Shown piece after piece: positions 21,701-32,112 of a stretch of 64,000 nt of DNA. This stretch comes from Naegleria lovaniensis (Eukaryota > Heterolobosea > Eutetramitea > Acrasida > Naegleriidae). The stretch lies in contig NW_025407853.1 of the NCBI RefSeq assembly GCF_003324165.1, positions 124,001-188,000 on the forward strand. Direction: 5' to 3'. The position numbers and the translations under genes were made by a program. The stretch's first letter is position 1. Every line of letters starts with the position of its first letter. The notes beneath the pieces were generated by a model. The model saw nothing but the letters and a program-made list of their open reading frames with translations. It was not told the DNA's origin and searched no databases.

Positions 21701-24530
21701 TCCACTGACCTTGATTACGTCTCGTGTTGAAGTTCACATTATTAAGAACATGATTCCAATTTTGAAACCACAACCTCCTCAACCAATACCATATGAATTG
21801 AAAGAAAATGGTTTGAAGGCAATTGATTTGATTGGAAAGTCTGTTCATCCAAGCAGATTGCAAGATTTCATCCTTAAATCACGCGATGAGTTGGTGAGAC
21901 TTGTCATTCAAATAATGACTCCATCGGCACAATTGTTACAGCAAGCTACTACCGTTCAACAACTTCTCTCAATTAACAAACTCAGAATTTTAGGTCTTGA
22001 TGCCCTATCCACACTTGTCAAATTACCACCTAAAATTGAAGTTGACGTGCAAAACGAAATTTTCAACAGTATTCTGCCGCTACTCAAGATTAAGACTACC
22101 GTAAAAACCGATCCAAAGCAACCACCTGTGACTGGGCTCGACGATTTAGTCTCCACAGATGACACTATCATTGAAAGTCACAATAATGTACTGTTTGCAA
22201 TCTTACACACTGATAACAGTCAAGGATCATTGGATGATATTCTAAGAGCTTTGGAAACTGATCATATGAACTCGAACAACTCCTTGGAAAGAGAGAGAGC
22301 ATGTTCTATTTATGTTTCATTGTTGAAAGATTTTGCCAAGCTCATTTCACAATACGATCAATCTTCTACCAACAATGTATTTGGAAATTCAATGACAAGC
22401 TTGGGAAGAATTATTGGACAATTAATTCCTCGTATCACAGAGTCAGTTGCTGGAATTAGAAAATATGGTTTGGATGGTATTTATCTCGTATTAAGAGTTC
22501 AACACTTTTTAGAGCACATCAAATCTCAAAGTGACGAATTGCCAGAATATATTGAAAATATTGTACCACTCAGAAATCAATTGTTTGAGGCATCTAATGT
22601 GAAAGAGTTGTTTGAAGTCACTAAAGAGCTTTCACAAATTCTCTGTGAAGCAGTCAAAGATAAGAATCATTTAATGAACCTCATTGATACTTTAATTGAC
22701 ACATTGAACGATCCTGAAGTCGATGGAGCAAACAGTTCATGTATTGTTTTGAATGGGCTCATACGATCAAGAGGAAAGGAACTTGAACATGAGGCTGCAA
22801 ATTACGTGAAAAAGATGATCAAGTTAATTCCTCAATTTATCTCTGGACAGAGAGAACAAATTGTGAGTGGGCTGTTGCATGGTGTTAGAGGTTTCACAAG
22901 ACATTTCCCATTACTGGTAATGAACACTCTCATTGCGTATCCTGTACCTCACACCATTGAGGTTACCAAATGTTTTCAAATTATTTCTACCGATCCAATG
23001 CTAAATCAACAATTATTAGATCATCTCTTGGATATTATTAACAATGCTCAGCTCTATGAAGAAAAGAGAACATCAGATAGCGTTGATTTAATTCCAACTC
23101 ACACCACTGTTTCAGCAACTCAAGCTCTCTATGAAATTCTCTCAGTTGAAGATTTCGCAAGTGTGGCCATGAAGAATTACTCCCAAATTATTGTCACTGC
23201 TCTCGTGCGTGTCGGAAGTGCAAATGAAATGAGCGTCAATCCTCCAACCAAGTACGCACAACAATGCATTATTAACTTCTACAAGTTGACTCAAGAGTAT
23301 AGACGAAATACCAAATTAGAAGCTTTGGAAGAATTGGAGCAAAATGGACATCATGGTGAAGAGGAGAATGAGGATCACAAAACAAGCATCCAAGAACGTA
23401 GAGAATTAATTCTGCAACAAACTCCAACTGAAATTGAAGCTCCAACTTTGGAAATGCTTTTACAAAAAACTCAATATGGAGACGCTGTTCAATCGATTCT
23501 AGATAGACTATGCAAAGCAAGCACTGAATACGTTCGTCCAATGTTTGAATATGTGAAACCATTCATTAGTAGAACTTTTATTGGTCAACGAGTGATTGCA
23601 ACATGTGTTGTCTCTGTACTGCTCAATCACATCCAAAATGATCGTGAGCTTGTTCATAATTGTATCAATTCATTGTTGGGAAGAAGCGGAACTGATGAAC
23701 AAATTGTTGTTAAATTGTACGCTTTACGTGGATTGAGTAATCTCTCCATTCATCCAAAGGATATTTTGCATCAATATGTAACACCTGTGATTGGAGCATT
23801 ATTGTCAAATTTGGAAGATTTGAATCAAGCAGTTGTTTTGGAAGCCATGACCAGTGTGAAAAAAATTTTCAAGATTGCTGAGGATCAATATATTTCACCA
23901 CTCTTAATGAACCTTTGCGTACGATTGAAACCATCCTTTGAAAAGAAGGATCCACAAATTAGAGAAGCCTCAATCAAATTGTTTGGAGCTCTTTATCGTT
24001 TCTGTGATGGAGTGATGAGAGAGACTCTTATTGCCACCATTTTCAATAATTTACCAATTTTACTTTGTCACGTTCATGATCCAGAGGATCGTGTGAGTTA
24101 TGCCTGTCGACTGGCCCTAAGTCAATTGGTTCCAACTCTAAAGAGTGAAGCTTTCACTAAAATATTCGAAGAAAACGAATCATTTAAAGTGGTCGATCAA
24201 GATGATCCCAACGCTCCACTGCCTCCAATGACTCCACTCAACTTTGATGAATTTGCAGAAATTTTCGCCAAGACCTGGATTCGAGAATTCCCAGAAAGAG
24301 TGAGCGATTTGGTCATGAATTTAGTAGTGTTCTATAAGAGCGAATGGCACACTGTGTGTGCTTGTGCTGTGCTAATTATTGGACATTTATTGGCTAATTT
24401 ATCACAAGATCAGAGAAGTAGAGTGAATTTGAGACACACCACACAAGGCCTCACTGAATTACTGAAATCGCCATCTTCCCTTATTCGAGAAAAGGCCTCT
24501 AAAATGTTAGGTCTGCTCTACGAAGCTTAA
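18745..24530 (+). CDS. Giant HEAT-repeat protein, MROH1/HEATR7A-like (two exons)
   Basis: Exons join(18745..18877,19090..24530) give 1,857 residues. Exon 1 codes a short Ser/Gly/Pro-rich start (MSFFGFGGKSGSS) and joins in phase to DDIVKGLLIALDDADIKVH. The rest is alpha-helical throughout with HEAT-like helix pairs. Segments resembling vertebrate MROH1 include FERATAMLSYGYVSMLTPL in the middle, and near the C-terminus IREASIKLFGALYRFCDG followed by LCHVHDPEDRVSYACRLAL. An acidic low-complexity insert lies at about residues 535-575 (EDEENNSEENG). MROH1 has been linked to lysosome and cytoskeleton contacts; function here is not known. The length is somewhat above the roughly 1,640 residues of the human protein. 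The alternative is another HEAT scaffold, but the C-terminal match favours MROH1. Confidence 0.8.
18961..18978. repeat. Perfect 18-bp palindrome in intron 1 of the MROH1-like gene
   Basis: CATCATCACGTGATGATG equals its own reverse complement and has an E-box (CACGTG) at its centre. It lies mid-intron. CAT repeats are common here, so chance is plausible. Confidence 0.8.
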
Positions 24531-24618
24531 ACTAGTGTGTGAAAAGTATCTATATAAAATCTATTTATGCTTTTAGTGAACGCATGTATTAGAATGTGTG
24601 AGTGGTGACATTTACAAC

Positions 24619-25867
24619 TCACAAAATTTCACATTTACATTTCATGAGTGATGCAAGGATCAACCATGGATATAGAATAAGGTTTGCTTGTTGTTGAGTG
24701 GCAGAGTCTGATGAGCTGGTGTCATTCAAAGTTTTCATATTTTTTGGTTCTTCAGTTAAATTTCTTGGAGTGGCTGCAGAAGTTTCATCTTTGGGTGACA
24801 ATGTCGAAGAAGAATTAACAGTATTATTTTCCTCAGTTGCTGCTATTGCTTCATCGGATGAAGATTTGCCTTCTTCCTTTCTTCTAGGGGTGTTTGTAAC
24901 CTTTTCAGAGTTGGTACCGTTGACACTGTTGGTCACTTCAATTTTTGCCTCAATTGCACTTTGAATGACTTCCTCAATTCCCTCTCTCGTCAAGGCACTG
25001 CATTCTCTGTAAAAATAAAAACCATTTTCTTGAGCAAATTGTTGAGCTTTTTCAAAAGAAACAGGTTCCTGTCCAATTTCTTTCAAATCATGCAATGTAC
25101 GTTCATCTGTTCTCAAATCTGTTTTTGTTCCAACCAAAATACAAGGCACTGTTTGAGAAAATGCTTTTCCATGTTCAGAAATTTCTTTCATCCATAATTG
25201 TTTAATATTTTTCAAACTATCTGGACACACGACTGAAAAGCAAACAATGAATATATCTGTTTCTGGATAACTCAAAAGTCTTAAATTGTCAAAATCTAAT
25301 GTGTCATTTCAAATATTAGAGTTCAAATGTTCCATGAACAAAAATTTCATCAAACAAACCTTCTTGACCAGCTGTTGTTGAATCATGTGTGAATCATGAT
25401 CATTTTGTAAAAATTGGTTGATTCAATATTCACAGAGTTTTTGAATCGGAATTCGAAAAAAATTCAAATACACTACCAGTATCCCATAAATTCAAAATAA
25501 CATCTTCATCCTTGTATTTAACAGTTTGAATTCGGTTGTCAATGACTGTAGGAACATGATCTTCATCAAATTCATTTTCTGTTGGTCATGGTACCAAAAA
25601 TAGAAAAATGCCAAGTGTCATCATAAATCTCATCATCCATGCAATCATCAAAACTCTTACCAGTGAATGAAATCAAAAGACAAGTCTTTCCGACCGCACA
25701 ATCACCTTCCATGATCAATTAAAAAATGAATCAAAACGTCAAACATCACCATTTGGACATGTCCATGAGACAACAACAACAACCACAACAATGAGAACAA
25801 TTTCCATGAACCTGCAATTCAACTCACCCACAAAAACTACTTTAAATCTCTTCTTATCGTTTGACAT
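24619..25867 (-). CDS. Rho-family small GTPase with a 12-nt exon and a P-loop Cys (five exons)
   Basis: Exons complement(join(24619..25295,25360..25371,25477..25578,25661..25705,25828..25867)) give 291 residues with every junction in phase. The G domain reads KVVFVGDCAVGKTCLLISF (P-loop), VPTVIDN (switch I), WDTAGQEDFDNLRLLSYP (switch II), LVGTKTDL and ECSAL. YxxxDxF/I and TKTDL features mark it as Rho/Rac-type, acting on actin and membranes. The residue equivalent to Rac Gly12 is Cys16, so intrinsic or GAP-stimulated hydrolysis may be reduced; the Gln61 equivalent is kept. A 12-nt exon codes AGQE of switch II. After the G domain comes an unusually long Ser/Thr/Asn-rich tail of about 100 residues, then a hydrophobic stretch (ILYPWLILASL) and a CAAX box CEIL predicting geranylgeranylation. 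The effector loop differs from Rac (VIDNR rather than VFDNY). Confidence 0.92.
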
Positions 25868-26058
25868 TTTTTTTTTCATTGAAAATTTTCAAAATTGCGA
25901 AACCAAATTTGTATCCTTGAGGTAAACTTTTGGATTTTCAACCTTATCGACAAGATTTTGTTGGACAATGATCATCCTACGACAAGAATAATCGTGATGA
26001 AATAGAGAGTTACATTTATATCAATTTATTTTACATCAACAATAAATGATTTTTAACA

Positions 26059-26865
26059 TTAACAGAAATATGCATATTTTCTTTTCGTGGTTCGTGTAGG
26101 AGTCAAGGCATGCTTTCGTGAAGGAGAAGTGTCTGAATAATTATCTTCAATATCATCTTCGTCTTCTTCTTCATCCCCTTCACTCTCGCTTTCACTTTCA
26201 TCTTTTTTATGACTTTTGACACCTGAACGATGGGCATCAAAGATTTCTTCTCCAATGCATATCGATTCCAACACTTCTGAAATGTCTTCACACTTGTCAT
26301 GATCGACGTTATTAGCCTCAATGACTTCTTCTTCCTCTTCTTCAGGATAAGAATACTTTTTTGTTAAATTAAACGTCTTGTCTTGTTTTTTGTACATTTT
26401 GGGACTTGCATTATTGTCATCGTCAAAATTAAAACTGAGGCTCACTTTTCCTCCTTTCTTTTCCTTAATTCGAACCATGTTCTTGACTAGATCGAGTTGA
26501 GAGGTCAATTCATTGGTCGATTTACTTCTCATCTCTCGGAGAGCTGTCAGCTGTTCAATTTTCTTTTCTTTCTTTTTCAAATCACAGCATTCTTGTTGAG
26601 GACTTGGACTAATCGATATAGTTAATGAAATAGGAGGTGTCATCATGAGCATCGATGAATTGGACGACGACGAAGAGGTAGAAGAACATGACGCGATCGA
26701 ACTTGTCGATAAGGAAGATGAGGAACATTTCGACTTGCCACTTTTAGGAGGTGTCAAATAAGTAGGTTTTGGCGATGAAGTTTTAGGAGAGCAAGTCGGT
26801 GATGACGATGATGAAGTGGAGGAAAGGTATGATTTTTTGAAATGATTATACGACACTGCTTTCAT
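26059..26865 (-). CDS. Low-complexity Ser-rich/acidic protein, function unknown
   Basis: The frame has 268 residues from the ATG at 26865. Residues about 14-85 are a Ser/Thr/Pro-rich region with repeated SSP and TPP motifs, possible proline-directed phosphosites. A short charged helix follows (KKEKKIEQLTALREMRSK, about 105-122). The C-terminal third is acidic, with a Glu run and ESESEGDEEEDEDDIEDN, and ends basic (TPTRTTKRKYAYFC). The mixture suggests a disordered nuclear or cytoskeletal protein, but no domain is recognisable. Codon use resembles neighbours and the ATG has an A-rich leader (TTTCAAA), so I consider the gene real. Confidence 0.6.
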   Translation of the reverse strand: MKAVSYNHFKKSYLSSTSSSSSPTCSPKTSSPKPTYLTPPKSGKSKCSSSSLSTSSIASCSSTSSSSSNSSMLMMTPPISLTISISPSPQQECCDLKKKEKKIEQLTALREMRSKSTNELTSQLDLVKNMVRIKEKKGGKVSLSFNFDDDNNASPKMYKKQDKTFNLTKKYSYPEEEEEEVIEANNVDHDKCEDISEVLESICIGEEIFDAHRSGVKSHKKDESESESEGDEEEDEDDIEDNYSDTSPSRKHALTPTRTTKRKYAYFC

Positions 26866-27884
26866 TTTGAAATTTTTGACTCTTGAGAAAATGAATGCCG
26901 ATGATAATTATTATTTGAAATGTCTTTGATCGATCGGTAAAATCAATGAACAGAGAGTGATTCACTACTACTACTACAGGGATGGAGAATGTTTTTTTAA
27001 GAGTGTTGGATCTGTTATGAAAATTCACCTCACTCCCGAGTGGTGTGTGTGTGTCACATTATCTCTTTCTCAACACTGGTTGATAGTACAACAACAAATG
27101 TATTGATTAAGGATCATTTACCCTCTTCTCCGATTTCTAACCTTCTATAGATGCAAATGATTGGTCCTGACGCAAGAGAGTCTCTCGAACCCTCCATTGT
27201 TATTGGCTCTTATTGTACTATATGTTGTGCGTATAACAACACCCTTGGAGCTACAAATGGATGTATTTGGGAAAGAGACAAAATATTGTCACATCTAGAG
27301 CTGTCATGGCACTTTTAAAAAGAGTGACAACTGACCTTAACAAGTGATGAAAGTACTGGATCGGTAACGTATCACCACCACTATGAATATTCATCTCTAC
27401 CATTTCGAGTGACCGTACGTGGCATTGATATTCCGCCTTGTCAATGGAGCATAAACTCTTCTCATTCTTGGTAAAACTACACACCAAGAATAGAGTGTAG
27501 ATGAGAGAAGCATGTTAGAGTGTATCCTACTTTTAACACCAAGTCCATGACATACTCATATCTCTTTGTAGTGATGATCAATTGCAAACACTCCACAACA
27601 TTCTCCAAAATTTTCCAATCCGAGAAATTCAGAAAATTCAATTTACGGTACTCCATATTCTGAAATGCATTCAGGATTAGATGGAACTGCGTGTTGTATC
27701 GCCCAAGTTTGTGAAGATAGAAGAGTTAAAATCATTGTAAAATGTTTGATTGGTCGAAAGTACACCAACTTAAATTTGCCATGCTTTTGTTTGGTCTTTG
27801 TTGGTCTGGAAATTACAAAAAGGAAGAGGAACTGCCATCTTCAACAGCCACGAATGAACGTCATGAAGAAAGTGATGGTGTGAT
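26866..27884. other. Intergenic region, about 1 kb
   Basis: This region lies upstream of the acidic protein gene and downstream of the U-box-like gene, both on the minus strand. It holds a short (GT)n run at about 27043-27053. The ORFs at 27251-27487 (minus) and 27665-27883 (plus) have no protein-family character and are left out. I see nothing else I can support. Confidence 0.5.
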
Positions 27885-28535
27885 TTAGAGATCACTCTTG
27901 TAAAACTTGTTCAACAATTCTTCGAAATCTGAATCGGTTTGAATGTCATTTACGGTGCATTCTTTTCTTGTAAGAGGACATGTTCCATTCAATTCGACTT
28001 GTTGTTTTATCGTCTTATATTCGTAATGGTGTCCAAATAACAAACCTGGTTTTCGAATGGGTTGTAAAGTGAGTGGACATTTTACTTCAGGAAAATTCTC
28101 AACTATTACATCCAAATGTTCAGCACTCCCAACACACCAATTAAATACCGTAGAAAGCAAAGTCTGTTCCTCGTTTTCATGAAGTTTCTCCAGATGAGAC
28201 ATGAACACACTCACACTCATGCTCAACAAAAAAGAGATCACAAAACACACCACCGGATGGAGAGAAAATGTCAAAGTGATCGCCCATGAACATGTAAAAG
28301 CTAAAAAGATACACAACGCAGCCAGAACTGCCTTGGTAGCCAATCTGTACGCAAACGCTTTGACTTGTTCTCGGAATTGAAAATCTTTGGTGACTTTTTT
28401 AGAGTCCATATGGGTAGTAGGTTCACCTTGTTGATGATTGTTTTGATCAATTCTCAACTGAACCAGTGCAGTAATTTGGTAGTAAATCTGTTGCTTGGCT
28501 TCTGATAGTTGGTGGATTGAATTTGTCACAGACAT
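27885..28535 (-). CDS. Two-helix membrane protein with a C-terminal U-box-like domain
   Basis: This is a 216-residue protein starting MSVTNSIHQLSEAK. Residues about 78-115 hold two closely spaced hydrophobic helices (LAALCIFLAFTCSWAITL and VVCFVISFLLSMSVSVF), so it should be an integral membrane hairpin. The C-terminal 60 residues read VKCPLTLQPIRKPGLLFG, HHYEYKTIKQQVELN, CPLTRKECTVNDIQTD. That resembles a U-box or SP-RING fold: a CP-x-T entry, a turn, a helix and a second CP pair without full zinc ligands. If so it would be a membrane-bound ubiquitin or SUMO ligase, with the ligase domain probably cytosolic. The match is by pattern only and moderate. The gene is 276 bp from the divergent plus-strand gene at 28812. 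Confidence 0.65.
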   Translation of the reverse strand: MSVTNSIHQLSEAKQQIYYQITALVQLRIDQNNHQQGEPTTHMDSKKVTKDFQFREQVKAFAYRLATKAVLAALCIFLAFTCSWAITLTFSLHPVVCFVISFLLSMSVSVFMSHLEKLHENEEQTLLSTVFNWCVGSAEHLDVIVENFPEVKCPLTLQPIRKPGLLFGHHYEYKTIKQQVELNGTCPLTRKECTVNDIQTDSDFEELLNKFYKSDL

Positions 28536-28811
28536 GAGTGTTTCAACGTTGTTTTTTTTGAATGGATTTTGTTTTGGTGTTTACAAGCTGTTTTTTAAAT
28601 CGAAAAAACTTTGTTGAATTCGAATAGCGGATCGATTGTAATTCGCGACGACGTTATGTTAACTATTCGAACTCAAAAAAGTGTCTCAACTCAATTCGTC
28701 ACATGTATCCACCTTTTCTCAACAAGAGCTTGATTAATGACCTTTTCGCAATTACAACACGGTGCCATTTTAATTTTGTAAAGACGTAGAGCAGCTGTTA
28801 GACACAAAAAA

Positions 28812-30751
28812 ATGCAGTGTGATGACGATTCTGAATTTCTTATTAATAATTCAAAAAACAAAAAGAACCCGGGAATCTTCTCATTCCTGTTACAACACGG
28901 AATGAAAGATTTATTTCTAACGTATTTCCTTCCTGATTTTTTCTCACCTCAAGAAATTATTCAAATTTTCTGTTCTCATCATGCATCGAATCGAGCCTTG
29001 CGCAAAGAAATTCTCACTTGTGAATCATTATGGGATTTGCAATTTAAATACTTGTTTCCCACATTGTATGAAATGAAAAATCAAATATTGAACTCGCAAT
29101 GGTGGACTTCTCAACGGGAAGAACAATTAAATCAATTAGTGGACGAATCACGAGATGTATTTATTTTTTCATCGGATGGTCAGTCGTTAATACCGCTCGA
29201 TCAACATGAAGAGTACACCAAAGAAATGATTCGAATTAGTTGTAGAAATGAAGTCATGAGTCTAGTATTTGGAATGATGATCGATCATGCGTTTTATGAA
29301 ACAAATTTCTATGAAAATGATAATATAACAAGTACTCACTATGCCAAGAATTTTGTTCTTCTTCGGTTTTTTTACTTGATGATCAAAAGTAATCGATTAT
29401 TGGACACTACTACAAGATATGAAGGATTATCCATTCATAAAATTATGCAGAATAATTTCATGAAACAACAACAGCAGCAGCGTATACCACCTCGATTTCA
29501 CATGATGGACTATTTCAAAATCTATGAGTCATTACTGGTGGACATGATATTTAAATCGAATATGCCTCTTGCTGCATATTCTCTTCTGAAATTCGGATGG
29601 AGCGATGCATGTGACGATGAAAAGATACCAAGTGATGAAACAACATACTATCTTCCGTATATTGATTTTTCGTATGGTGACAGGAGAAGCTATTACAATA
29701 GATTCTTTCAGATTCATCCCTTTGTGAAATTAAATGAATGATTGTGTGATCAAGTATCAAAGCGGTATCTACTGCACCATAGTTATTGATGAAGACCACA
29801 AACAATTAATATATCCAAGAGATTTGCCGAAAATGATTGACATGTTTGAAACATTTTGCATTCGCACACATGAGGCATATACAGTCGATATTCCTTTTTC
29901 CAATATTATGGGAGGCAGATTTAATTTGGATTTTGCTCTTTCATACGCTCACTCGAAGAGTGGTGATTGCACTAATTGCCAACTAGGACAAATCCCAATG
30001 TATCACATGCATTACCAGAGAACTAATTGTGTGGACTTGCAGTATTCCATAAGATTGTATTATCAGAAACGAGTGGATTATCTAGTTCACAAACTAATGT
30101 CATGTTTCGATAGAAACGAGTTGCAAGCCAATGCAACCTTAATTTGTTCTGCACTTTCTCAATATCCATCACCAGAGGAAATTTCACACCTATTACGAGA
30201 CTCATCAGACTATCAGGAAATTTTTCCTTTCGATGATCCGTCTTATGCTCAACAACGATCAACAGTATTTGTGGAATTGAAGAAAAAGATTTGGAACGCG
30301 TACAGAGGTACATTTAAGACTGAATCATCACTTGTGAGAGCCATTGATAAGTGCATTCGAAGATATATTCATTTATTTGTGGTCGCTCAACCTCACATGA
30401 CTCGTCACAATTCCTACATTTTCATGTGTAAGTAATTCGAGTCATTCATGGTATGATTGTTTTAATCAATGATGGTACTGAACGGATACGCTCTGTGTTG
30501 TGTCATCCTCACAATTAGCTCTTGAGCGAGTAATTTACAAAAATTGTGCATCTTTTATATACTGCATCAATTTAACACTTTTACCACATGTTTGTTCATT
30601 GGTCAAGTATCGAATGGAACGATGTCTTTTGGCATCAAAGACAAATTCACAACATCCATGCATGACTGATTCTTTTGAAAAGATTCAGCAACAATTCGAT
30701 CATATTTTTAATCAACTCAATTTCCTCAATGAACCATTGTTGCTACCCTAG
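28812..30751 (+). CDS. Unknown protein with possible N-terminal F-box; interrupted by a 4-bp duplication
   Basis: Coding runs from ATG 28812 to a TGA at 29739-29741, continues in the +1 frame to 30427, and after a GTAAGT-AG intron (30428-30518) ends at 30751. Deleting one copy of the tandem AATG at 29733-29740 fuses the two frames smoothly (FVKLN then DCVIKYQSGIYC). The intact product would be about 617 residues. Residues 30-75 (LFLTYFLPDFFSPQEIIQIF, then NRALRKEILTCESLWDLQFK) resemble an F-box helix set with the typical LWDLQF end, which would link it to SCF ubiquitin ligases. The rest is alpha-helical and hydrophobic with no family I know. Either this gene is a recent pseudogene or the duplication is an assembly error. 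Confidence 0.6.
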
Positions 30752-30939
30752 TAATACCCTTCTATAGAAGAACACAATTCAAATACGATCATCACGAGTC
30801 AAAAATTGTGCATCTTTTAAAAACTCAACAAGATCTTTACAAGTGTCAGAAAAGAAAACAAAAAAAAATTAAAAAAAAAATTATTCGACAACATCCAAAT
30901 AATAATTATCATCATCACCAAAAATACACAATTTTGAAA

Positions 30940-31920
30940 ATGAGCAACAATAACAACAACGATTGGAAATCCGTGCAAAATAAGCCAAGAACTGGAAGAA
31001 AAACTCAATCCAATAGTGCTACATCCACTACACCCACTGGTTCATCGACATCCTCCTCATTATTTTCCTCCGCATCATCATCCACAACCAGTGGCAGTAC
31101 TTCAGGCTCTTCCGCCGTCGGATCCAATAGTATCAATTATAATGTTGTAGCAGCAACAGGATATAAAACTGCTGCTGTTGTATCCGTGCCAAACCTTGAA
31201 TCAAGGGGAACAAGTATGCAGCATCATCATCACAATAATTTGTCTGTACCATCCTCCTCCTCATCATCATCATCTGCTTCTTCAACAAATCAACCATTGG
31301 ATAAACATCCACTAGGTCATACATTTACATTTTCCTACTTTAGAAAGGAGAAGGGTATTGATTATGAAGATTGTATGAAAACTGTAGGCGATTTTTCAAC
31401 TGTGGAAGAATTCTGGGCACTCTACACTCACATGAAAAGACCGTATGAGCTTAAAGTATCGATGGATTATCATCTATTTAAACAAGGAATTAAACCCATG
31501 TGGGAAGATGAAAAAAACAAAAACGGAGGCAGACTCATGCTTCGATGTAAAAGTGGCTATTCTGCTCGAATTTGGGAAGATTTACTCTTATCTTTCATTG
31601 GTCAACAATTTACAAATGACGATGACATTAACGGAGTGGTAATTTCTATTCGAGACAATCATGACATTATTTCAATCTGGAACAAGAATGGAGACGACGA
31701 GAAAATTCAAGAAACATTGAAGCATGATGTCATGACCTTGTTGAACTTGCCTTCCCAAACCAAGCTCGAATACAAGGCTCACAAGGATGCCATTCAAACA
31801 CATACCAAGATGCTTGAATTGTGGGGCAGTAATTTTAAACCAAGCGATGACACTGACATTCAAGATGATGCAGACTTGACTGAATCAAATCAAATTGAAG
31901 AAACAACAAAACAACGATAA
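30940..31920 (+). CDS. eIF4E-family cap-binding protein, class II (4EHP-like)
   Basis: I take the ATG at 30940 (MSNNNNNDWKSVQNKPRTG), giving 326 residues. An in-frame ATG at 30808 would add a Lys-rich leader that looks like A-rich 5'-UTR. Residues 1-120 are Ser/Thr/Asn-rich. The eIF4E fold spans about 121-300: HPLGHTFTFSYFRKE, DFSTVEEFWALYTHMKRP, YHLFKQGIKPMWEDEKN, GGRLMLRC and WEDLLLSFIGQQF. eIF4E binds the mRNA m7G cap. The cap-stacking Trp in PMWEDE is kept (Trp188), but Phe and Tyr occupy the positions of Trp43 and Trp56 of mammalian eIF4E1, which defines class II (4EHP/nCBP). 4EHP generally represses translation by holding the cap without recruiting eIF4G. The specific role here is inferred. 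Confidence 0.9.
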   Translation: MSNNNNNDWKSVQNKPRTGRKTQSNSATSTTPTGSSTSSSLFSSASSSTTSGSTSGSSAVGSNSINYNVVAATGYKTAAVVSVPNLESRGTSMQHHHHNNLSVPSSSSSSSSASSTNQPLDKHPLGHTFTFSYFRKEKGIDYEDCMKTVGDFSTVEEFWALYTHMKRPYELKVSMDYHLFKQGIKPMWEDEKNKNGGRLMLRCKSGYSARIWEDLLLSFIGQQFTNDDDINGVVISIRDNHDIISIWNKNGDDEKIQETLKHDVMTLLNLPSQTKLEYKAHKDAIQTHTKMLELWGSNFKPSDDTDIQDDADLTESNQIEETTKQR

Positions 31921-32112
31921 AGGAAATGAACTTATCCAACCTTGCCTTTTTTTCACACTGCAATTCATTGAACAATTTTGAGGTCAAAGCCACAAATTCA
32001 AGAATTTTCGTTTTAATGCAACCCTAAAGGTTTGTTTAAAATTGAACCAACAAATTTGAAAAGAGCTGTTATATACAGGAGGAAAAATGCAAAGCAATCC
32101 ATCTCGAGATGC

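Noticed and set aside
27665-27883. 72-codon plus-strand ORF
   Set aside because: It has no recognisable segment, lies next to the 3' end of a minus-strand gene and shows no plausible splice partner.
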